From JAZLIC01 sp045617225 (lineage in GTDB: Bacteria > Bacillota > Clostridia > Monoglobales > Monoglobaceae), in the NCBI GenBank assembly GCA_045617225.1, contig JAZLIC010000047.1:1-10431 (forward strand): 10,431 nt of DNA, read 5' to 3'. Under the pieces are notes generated by a model. The model made no database searches and was not told the origin of the DNA. It worked only from the letters and a program-made list of their open reading frames with translations. Below, in pieces: positions 6,968-10,431 of this stretch (the stretch's first letter is position 1; each line of letters begins with the position of its first letter). A program made the position numbers and the translations under genes.

Positions 6968-7050
6968 CGAAAAATAATTTTTTCATTGTCGGTCGGGAGC
7001 GGCAGACCGAAACAGGGCTTGGGCAATAAATTCAAAAAAATTATTTTTCG
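6968..7050. repeat. 16-base perfect inverted repeat enclosing a hairpin
   Basis: CGAAAAATAATTTTTT (6968-6983) is the exact reverse complement of 7035-7050. The arms are 51 bases apart and enclose a second inverted repeat, TCGGTC (6989-6994) and GACCGA (7005-7010). A transcript would fold into a long stem with an inner hairpin. The arms are AT-rich, but a 16-base exact match is unlikely by chance at this distance. Confidence 0.7.
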
Positions 7051-7086
7051 CAAGTGCATACAGACTTTGTTCTAAATCCTCTCCGT

Positions 7087-7129
7087 CAAGCGTTCCGCTT
7101 GCCACCTCCCCTTAAACATTAAGGGGAGG
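7087..7129. repeat. Double hairpin with CTCCCC/GGGGAG arms
   Basis: Two neighbouring hairpins: CAAGCG, TTC, CGCTTG (7087-7101), and CCTCCCCTTAA, ACA, TTAAGGGGAGG (7105-7129), the latter with eleven perfect pairs. The preceding bases read CCTCTCCGT. From memory, similar CTCCGTCA...CCTCCCC...GGGGAGG units are common between genes in gut Clostridia, so this is probably a dispersed repeat; a genome-wide search would settle it. Confidence 0.65.
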
Positions 7130-7157
7130 CAAGATTTAAGAAATGCGTTGAAAGAAC

Positions 7158-7177
7158 GGGCGATTCGTGAATCGCCC
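7158..7177. repeat. GGGCG...CGCCC palindromic repeat, copy 5
   Basis: GGGCGATTC (7158-7166), two-base loop GT, GAATCGCCC (7169-7177), followed by CTACAA: nine perfect pairs, the tightest hairpin of the family. Orientation matches copy 1 at 443-462. Confidence 0.8.
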
Positions 7178-7191
7178 CTACAATTAAACAC

Positions 7192-7241
7192 TACCTTGTG
7201 TATAGAGTTTTACACTACATCTATATATTGTGGACAAGGTA
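7192..7241. promoter_or_regulatory. Inverted repeat upstream of the rpmG promoter
   Basis: TACCTTGT (7192-7199) and ACAAGGTA (7234-7241) are perfect eight-base inverted arms 34 bases apart, ending 38 bases before the rpmG -35 box. It might be a regulator site or a remnant of the adjacent repeats. It does not resemble a Zur box, which would be the expected regulator for some L33 genes. Confidence 0.25.
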
Positions 7242-7279
7242 AAATATGCAAAAAAGGTTAAAAAATAAGCAAAAAATGA

Positions 7280-7311
7280 TTGACAAATAAAGATATATGT
7301 GTTAGTATAAT
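7280..7311 (+). promoter_or_regulatory. Promoter of the rpmG-secE-nusG region
   Basis: TTGACA (7280-7285) is a perfect -35. At 17 bases follows TAGTAT (7303-7308), and overlapping it TATAAT (7306-7311) at a less usual 20 bases. Either gives a start near 7315-7318 and a leader of about 60 bases before rpmG. Confidence 0.7.
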
Positions 7312-7378
7312 AAGTACCTCTGCAAAAGGGGTTTTATTTGTGTTGATTATATTGTGTTAAGAATATGAGGTGAATTTT

Positions 7379-7528
7379 ATGCAAACAAAGATTACTTTAG
7401 CTTGCACAGAATGTAAGCAGAGAAATTACGACACCACCAAGAATAAGCAGAATTGTCCTGACAGACTTGAAATGAACAAGTACTGCAGATTTTGCAAAAA
7501 GCATACCTTGCACAAGGAAACAAAATAG
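7379..7528 (+). CDS. rpmG: 50S ribosomal protein L33
   Basis: Small large-subunit protein of 49 residues, the normal L33 length. It starts MQTKITLACTECKQRNY and has two CxxC pairs, C9/C12 and C36/C39, so it is the zinc-binding (C+) form; a further cysteine is at 26. The conserved stretch TTKNKQNCPDRLEMNKYC (19-36) is typical. The ATG at 7379 follows a GAGGTG site by seven bases. It leads the rpmG-secE-nusG cluster common in Firmicutes. Zinc-binding L33 copies often coexist with a zinc-free paralogue elsewhere in the genome; that cannot be seen here. Confidence 0.96.
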   Translation: MQTKITLACTECKQRNYDTTKNKQNCPDRLEMNKYCRFCKKHTLHKETK

Positions 7529-7545
7529 TTTCTTTTAGCAATGGG

Positions 7546-7571
7546 TTGACTATGCGGCATGGGGATATAAT
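7546..7571 (+). promoter_or_regulatory. Possible promoter of secE-nusG
   Basis: TTGACT (7546-7551) and TATAAT (7566-7571) are near-consensus hexamers, but the spacer is only 14 bases, well below the usual 16-18. GGCAT (7556-7560) and ATGCC (7570-7574) also form a small inverted repeat over the -10. It could be a weak or regulated internal promoter between rpmG and secE. Confidence 0.35.
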
Positions 7572-7602
7572 GCCTTTCTGCCGAAATAAGGAGTAGATTA
7601 AA

Positions 7603-7812
7603 ATGGAACAAGCAAAGCCTAATTTCTTTAATAAGATTGTAAATTACTTTAAGGAAGTAAAGGCCGAGATGAAGAAGGTTGTATGGCCGTCTTTCGCAAA
7701 GGTTAGAAAGAATACCGCTATTGTAATTATTTATGTTATCATTATCGGTCTTGTTATATGGGCGCTTGATATGCTCTTTACATGGGGTATGTCATTCTTG
7801 ATAAATAAATAA
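7603..7812 (+). CDS. secE: Preprotein translocase subunit SecE
   Basis: Essential small subunit that clamps SecY in the SecYEG translocon of the inner membrane. The 69-residue product is the short, single-span Gram-positive type: an amphipathic region with FFNKIVNYFKEVKAEMKKV (8-26), the conserved VVWPS motif (26-30), and one membrane span at about 38-60. The ATG has an AAGGAG site (7588-7593). nusG starts 12 bases after its stop, so the two are co-transcribed, the arrangement seen across bacteria. Confidence 0.96.
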   Translation: MEQAKPNFFNKIVNYFKEVKAEMKKVVWPSFAKVRKNTAIVIIYVIIIGLVIWALDMLFTWGMSFLINK

Positions 7813-7824
7813 GGAGCGTTCTTT

Positions 7825-8343
7825 ATGGCAGAAGCAAAATGGTATGTAGCACATACTTATTCCGGATATGAGAATAAGGTTATGGCAGACATTCAAAAAA
7901 CTATTGAAAACCGCAATATGCAGGATACCATATTGGAAATTAAAGTTCCGATGGAAGAAGTCGAGGAGATAAAGGACAACAAGAAGAAGATTATTGAGCG
8001 TAAAATTTATCCCGGCTATGTTATGGTAAAGATGTTTATGACAGACGAAAGTTGGTATGTCGTAAGAAACTGCCGCGGTGTTACGGGCTTTGTCGGCCCG
8101 GGCAGTAAGCCGGTTCCTCTGACCGAGGAAGAAATCGAGAAGATGGGCCTTGAACACAAGGTTGTCAAATTCGATTTTGAAGAAGGCGATAACATTCGCG
8201 TTAAGTATGGCGCGCTTGAAGGCTTTATCGGCAAGATTACTGCAATTCAGCTTGATAAAAAGAAGGTAAAGGCAAAGGTATCAATGTTTGGCAGAGATAC
8301 CGATGTAGAGCTTGAATTCAATCAGGTTGAAGCAATACAATAA
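7825..8343 (+). CDS. nusG: Transcription termination/antitermination protein NusG
   Basis: General elongation factor that binds RNA polymerase through its NGN domain and ribosome or other partners through its KOW domain. The 172 residues cover both: NGN at about 4-110 with KWYVAHTYSGYENKV at the start and YPGYVMVKM (62-70) and VTGFVG (86-91) in the core, and KOW from about 121 with NIRVKYGALEGFIGKI (123-138). Length is normal. The start follows AAGGAG directly after the secE stop. The 130 bases after nusG contain no clear promoter, so rplK and rplA are probably read through from here. Confidence 0.97.
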   Translation: MAEAKWYVAHTYSGYENKVMADIQKTIENRNMQDTILEIKVPMEEVEEIKDNKKKIIERKIYPGYVMVKMFMTDESWYVVRNCRGVTGFVGPGSKPVPLTEEEIEKMGLEHKVVKFDFEEGDNIRVKYGALEGFIGKITAIQLDKKKVKAKVSMFGRDTDVELEFNQVEAIQ

Positions 8344-8350
8344 TTTGTTA

Positions 8351-8409
8351 CCCACACGGAGTAAAAACCGTTTATAGATTTTGATTTGCAATGCAAATCG
8401 GTCTGTGGG
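8351..8409 (+). promoter_or_regulatory. Alternative fold in the rplK leader
   Basis: CCCACA (8351-8356) is complementary to TGTGGG (8404-8409), which is the 5' strand of the predicted L1-binding hairpin. The enclosed part holds a strong hairpin GATTTGC-AAT-GCAAATC (8383-8399) and a small ACCG/CGGT pairing. This fold and the L1 site cannot form together, so the leader could switch between them. Base pairing is directly visible; the regulatory role is inferred. Confidence 0.45.
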
Positions 8410-8445
8410 AGGGTTTTCAAAATGAGGAAATCCGATAGTACCACA
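8404..8445 (+). promoter_or_regulatory. L1-binding hairpin upstream of rplK (23S rRNA mimic)
   Basis: Outer stem TGTGG/CCACA (8404-8408/8441-8445), internal loop GAG on the 5' side and GATAGTA on the 3' side, inner stem GGTTTTC/GAAATCC (8412-8418/8427-8433, one mismatch). This copies the L1-binding region of 23S rRNA, where GGUGGGAGG pairs with a strand ending in AAAUACCACC. Binding of free L1 to its mRNA is the known feedback control of the L11-L1 operon. It ends 10 bases before the rplK ribosome binding site (8456-8464). Confidence 0.8.
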
Positions 8446-8473
8446 TTTGCACAACAAGGAGGTGTAAAGCAAA

Positions 8474-8899
8474 ATGGCACAGAAAATCACAGGTTACATT
8501 AAATTGCAGATTCCGGCAGGAAAAGCTACACCGGCTCCGCCTGTAGGTCCGGCTCTCGGTCAGCACGGCGTAAACATTGTAGACTTTACAAAGCAATTTA
8601 ATGAAAGAACACAAAAGGACGCAGGCTTGATTATCCCGGTAGTTATTACCGTATATCAGGACAGATCTTTCTCTTTCATTACCAAGACCCCACCGGCACC
8701 GGTATTGATTAAAAAGGCTTGTAAGATTGATAAGGCTTCAGGCGTTCCGAACAAGACAAAGGTTGCCCAGCTTAAGAAAGACGACTTAAAGGCAATCGCA
8801 GAGCAGAAGATGCAGGATTTAAACGCCGCTTCTTTAGAAGCAGCAATGTCAATGATTGCAGGTACTGCAAGATCTATGGGTATCACTGTTGAGGAATAA
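8474..8899 (+). CDS. rplK: 50S ribosomal protein L11
   Basis: L11 forms the base of the GTPase-associated stalk with 23S rRNA helices 43-44. The 141 residues are the standard length: N-terminal domain with LQIPAGKATPAPPVGPALGQ (11-30) and GVNIVDFTKQFNERT (32-46), then the RNA-binding C-terminal domain from about 72, ending GTARSMGITVEE. The ATG is preceded by AAGGAGGTG at nine bases. An L1-type hairpin lies just upstream. rplA follows after 80 bases with its own L1-type hairpin and no promoter in between. Confidence 0.98.
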   Translation: MAQKITGYIKLQIPAGKATPAPPVGPALGQHGVNIVDFTKQFNERTQKDAGLIIPVVITVYQDRSFSFITKTPPAPVLIKKACKIDKASGVPNKTKVAQLKKDDLKAIAEQKMQDLNAASLEAAMSMIAGTARSMGITVEE

Positions 8900-8926
8900 T
8901 TCCCTTAAAGGTGGTATGTGAAAACA

Positions 8927-8963
8927 GTGGGAGGAATGCAATATAAGCGTTCTGTAAAACCAC
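8927..8963 (+). promoter_or_regulatory. Second L1-binding hairpin, overlapping the rplA ribosome binding region
   Basis: Outer stem GTGG/CCAC (8927-8930/8960-8963), internal loop GAG against TGTAAAA, inner stem GAATGC/GCGTTC (8934-8939/8947-8952, one G-U pair). It has the same architecture as the hairpin before rplK and as 23S rRNA. Its last pair is one base before the GAGGAGG ribosome binding site (8965-8971), so bound L1 would directly hinder initiation on rplA. Confidence 0.75.
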
Positions 8964-8979
8964 AGAGGAGGATATAATT

Positions 8980-9675
8980 GTGAAGAAAGGTAAAAAGTAT
9001 CAAGACAGCGTAAAGCTGATAGAAAAAGGTAAGCAGTATGACCTTGATGAAGCTTTAGCTTTGGTTTGTCAGACTGCAAAGGCTAAGTTTGACGAAACTG
9101 TTGAACTTCACGTTAAGCTTGGTGTTGACTCTCGTCATGCTGACCAGCAGGTACGTGGTGCGGTTGTATTGCCGAACGGTACAGGTAAAAATGTACGTGT
9201 TTTGGTTTTTGCACGTGAGGATAAGGCAGATGCCGCAAAGGCTGCAGGTGCAGACTTTGTAGGTGCAGAAGATTTAGTACAGAAAATTCAGAGTGAAAAC
9301 TGGTTCGACTTCGATGTTGTTATTGCAAGCCCTGATATGATGGGTGTTGTTGGTCGTATCGGTCGTGCCCTCGGTCCTAAGGGACTTATGCCTAACCCTA
9401 AGGCAGGTACAGTTACACCTGATGTTGCGAAAGCAGTTCAGGAAGCTAAGGCAGGTAAGATTGAGTATCGTTTGGATAAGTCAAACATTATTCACTGTCC
9501 TATCGGTAGGGCTTCATTTGGCCCTGAAAAGCTCGCTGTGAATTTTAAGGCTTTGGTTGGTGCTATTATTAAGGCTAAACCGGCAGCTGCAAAGGGTCAG
9601 TATTTAAGATCTGTTACCGTTGCTTCTACTATGGGCCCCGGTATCAAGATTAACGCATCAAAGCTTGACAACTAA
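8980..9675 (+). CDS. rplA: 50S ribosomal protein L1
   Basis: L1 is the mobile-stalk protein of the large subunit and the known translational repressor of its own operon. The 231 residues are full length: MKKGKKYQDS start, HVKLGVDSRHADQQVRGAVVLPNGTGK region, and the family signature GRIGRALGPKGLMPNPKAGTV near residues 126-146, ending GPGIKINASKLDN. It starts with GTG at 8980, eight bases after GAGGAGG. A GTG start and an L1-type hairpin next to the ribosome binding site both fit tight translational control. The gene is followed by the L10 leader. Confidence 0.97.
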   Translation: MKKGKKYQDSVKLIEKGKQYDLDEALALVCQTAKAKFDETVELHVKLGVDSRHADQQVRGAVVLPNGTGKNVRVLVFAREDKADAAKAAGADFVGAEDLVQKIQSENWFDFDVVIASPDMMGVVGRIGRALGPKGLMPNPKAGTVTPDVAKAVQEAKAGKIEYRLDKSNIIHCPIGRASFGPEKLAVNFKALVGAIIKAKPAAAKGQYLRSVTVASTMGPGIKINASKLDN

Positions 9676-9706
9676 TTTCAAAAAATAATTAACTTAATAA
9701 TATTTC

Positions 9707-9792
9707 CGCAGACAGCAGGTGCGAAAGCGTAAACCCTGCCGAGGAGAGCATATACGAATGTATTGTCCCTCGCAGTCTGCGAGGGATTTTTT
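9707..9792 (+). ncRNA. Ribosomal protein L10 leader with attenuator
   Basis: The sequence CGCAGACAGCAGGTGC, GAAAGCGTAA and CCTGCCGAGG has the hallmarks of the Firmicutes L10 leader. Three structures compete. The L10 site: GCAGG/CCTGC (9715-9719/9735-9739) around a GAAA-capped hairpin. The antiterminator: CGCAGAC (9707-9713) plus TGCGA (9720-9724) pairing with the continuous TCGCAGTCTGCG (9770-9781). The terminator at 9766-9792. The L10 site and antiterminator share bases 9715-9724 and exclude each other; the antiterminator destroys the terminator. In Bacillus subtilis L10(L12)4 is known to cause termination at the equivalent leader, and the same logic fits here. Confidence 0.9.
9766..9792 (+). 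terminator. Attenuator terminator in the rplJ leader
   Basis: TCCCTCGCA (9766-9774), loop GTC, TGCGAGGGA (9778-9786) and six T residues: nine perfect pairs and a U-run. It ends 17 bases before the rplJ start, too close to be a terminator of rplA alone, and is therefore an attenuator inside the operon. Confidence 0.93.
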
Positions 9793-9809
9793 ACGGAAGG
9801 AGGATTACA

Positions 9810-10431
9810 TTGCCAAGTCAAAAAGTATTAGAGAACAAAAAGGCAGCAGTAGTTGCAATCACAGAAAGATTAAAGAGTGCTCAGGCAGGCGTACTTGCAG
9901 ACTACAGAGGTCTTACCGTTGCTCAGGATACCGAACTTCGTAACAAGTTAAGAGAAGCAGGCGTTAACTACACAGTTTTAAAGAACTCTTTGGTTCGTTT
10001 CGCCGCAAACGAAGTTGGTTTTGAGGAACTTGAGGCAATTTTGCACGGTCCTACGGCTCTTGCTACAAGCGACACAGACGTTGTTGCTCCCGCAAAGGTT
10101 TTGGTTGACTTCGCAAAGGAAAATGAGGCTCTTGAAATCAAGGGCGGTTTTGTTGAAGGTAAGGTTGTATCCGTTGATGTTATCAAGGAATACGCCGCAA
10201 TCCCTTCAAAGGATGTATTGATTGCCAAGATGCTTGGAAGCTTGCAGTCACCTATCAGTGCCCTTGCAAGAACTTTGCAGGCTATCATAGACAACGGTGG
10301 CGCTGTTGAAAAGGCTGAAGAAGCTCCGGCGGTTGAAGAAGCACCGGCAGCAGAGGAAGCCCCGGCAGCAGAGGAAGCTCCGGCAGCAGAAGAAGCTCCG
10401 GCAGCAGAAGAAGCTCCGGCAGCAGAAGAAG
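9810..10431 (+). CDS. rplJ: 50S ribosomal protein L10, with long EEAPAA tail (partial)
   Basis: L10 is the stalk base that carries L7/L12 dimers. It starts at TTG 9810, six bases after AAGGAGG (9797-9803); the N-terminus MPSQKVLENKKAAV matches the family, and no ATG fits. Core motifs follow: LADYRGLTV (28-36), LRNKLREAGVNYTVLKNSL (43-61) and the C-terminal helix region for L12 binding, SLQSPISALARTLQAI (145-160). The normal protein would end near residue 166-175. Here an acidic Glu-Ala-Pro tail begins at residue 170, with six full EEAPA(A/V) units and a seventh begun before the window ends. No stop is visible. Regulation is by the L10 leader. rplL would be expected next. Confidence 0.95.
   Translation, partial: MPSQKVLENKKAAVVAITERLKSAQAGVLADYRGLTVAQDTELRNKLREAGVNYTVLKNSLVRFAANEVGFEELEAILHGPTALATSDTDVVAPAKVLVDFAKENEALEIKGGFVEGKVVSVDVIKEYAAIPSKDVLIAKMLGSLQSPISALARTLQAIIDNGGAVEKAEEAPAVEEAPAAEEAPAAEEAPAAEEAPAAEEAPAAEE
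10317..10431 (+). repeat. 18-base in-frame tandem repeat at the 3' end of rplJ
   Basis: Units begin at 10317, 10335, 10353, 10371, 10389 and 10407, with seven bases of a seventh at the window end. Each encodes EEAPAA (the first EEAPAV). The last units are nearly identical (GAAGAAGCTCCGGCAGCA), the first differ more, which suggests recent expansion by slippage at the 3' side. Confidence 0.95.

Larger units (their letters stand above)
6940..7181. repeat. Composite palindrome-rich intergenic element with 9-base inverted ends
   Basis: About half of the 511-base gap between the ykvI-like gene and rpmG. The ends GTAGGGGCG (6940-6948) and CGCCCCTAC (7173-7181) are perfect inverted repeats, each forming the outer edge of one GGGCG...CGCCC palindrome (copies 4 and 5). 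Between them lie a 16-base inverted repeat (6968-6983/7035-7050), a TCGGTC/GACCGA hairpin (6989-7010) and two adjacent hairpins (7087-7129). No reading frame of note is present. It could be a non-autonomous mobile element about 240 bases long or several dispersed repeats that landed together; I see no clear target-site duplication. Confidence 0.45.

Noticed and set aside
7529..7602. tRNA-Trp gene sometimes found between rpmG and secE
   Set aside because: The 74 bases contain no cloverleaf or TTCGA arm; only a weak promoter-like sequence and the secE ribosome binding site.
7792..8157. Minus-strand 121-residue open frame inside nusG
   Set aside because: A shadow of nusG, which is certain; no independent evidence.
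9719..9943. Open frame starting in the L10 leader and overlapping rplJ
   Set aside because: It runs through the attenuator and out of frame over the certain L10 coding region; composition is not protein-like.
10317..10431. Tandem repeats as a CRISPR array
   Set aside because: Units are 18 bases, directly adjacent without spacers, and in frame with L10.

Overview
The window (10,431 bases, low to moderate GC) looks like a chromosomal segment of a low-GC, Gram-positive anaerobe of the class Clostridia. Three things point there. The gene order rpmG-secE-nusG-rplK-rplA-rplJ is the standard Firmicutes arrangement. There is a large secreted protein with SLH domains. Strong AGGAGG-type ribosome binding sites and sigma-A-type promoters (TTGACA/TATAAT) occur throughout. 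The species cannot be named from this sequence. Apart from one predicted membrane protein and the surface protein, every gene is a recognisable core gene.

Layout. (1) 1-592: the 5' part of ispG (isoprenoid synthesis) on the minus strand, divergent from rdgB, with two back-to-back promoters. (2) 593-1180: rdgB, a nucleotide-pool cleaning pyrophosphatase. (3) 1181-1623: a 443-base non-coding stretch with a hairpin, a palindromic repeat, two good promoters in tandem, an operator-like inverted repeat and a leader of about 107 bases. (4) 1624-4641: a 1005-residue S-layer-type protein, closed by a strong terminator. (5) 4642-5853: a repeat copy, a consensus promoter, then rplM-rpsI (L13-S9), ending in a bidirectional terminator shared with the convergent gene. 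(6) 5845-6867, minus strand: a YkvI-family membrane protein. (7) 6868-7378: a 511-base non-coding stretch packed with palindromes, probably a composite of dispersed repeats, followed by the rpmG promoter. (8) 7379-10431: rpmG, secE, nusG, rplK, rplA and the start of rplJ.

The most informative part is the RNA-level control of the ribosomal protein operon. Two hairpins, one before rplK and one before rplA, copy the L1-binding region of 23S rRNA (GUGG-GAG ... CCAC) and should let L1 repress its own operon. Before rplJ lies a full L10 leader with three competing structures: an L10-binding hairpin, an antiterminator and an intrinsic terminator. L10 itself carries an unusual C-terminal tail of repeated EEAPAA units that runs off the window.

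A family of palindromes of the form GGGCG...CGCCC sits in four intergenic regions (five copies). I see no CRISPR array, transposase, phage gene, tRNA or rRNA, and no clear candidate for a new multi-gene system. The novelty here is in regulatory RNA, repeats and the L10 tail.
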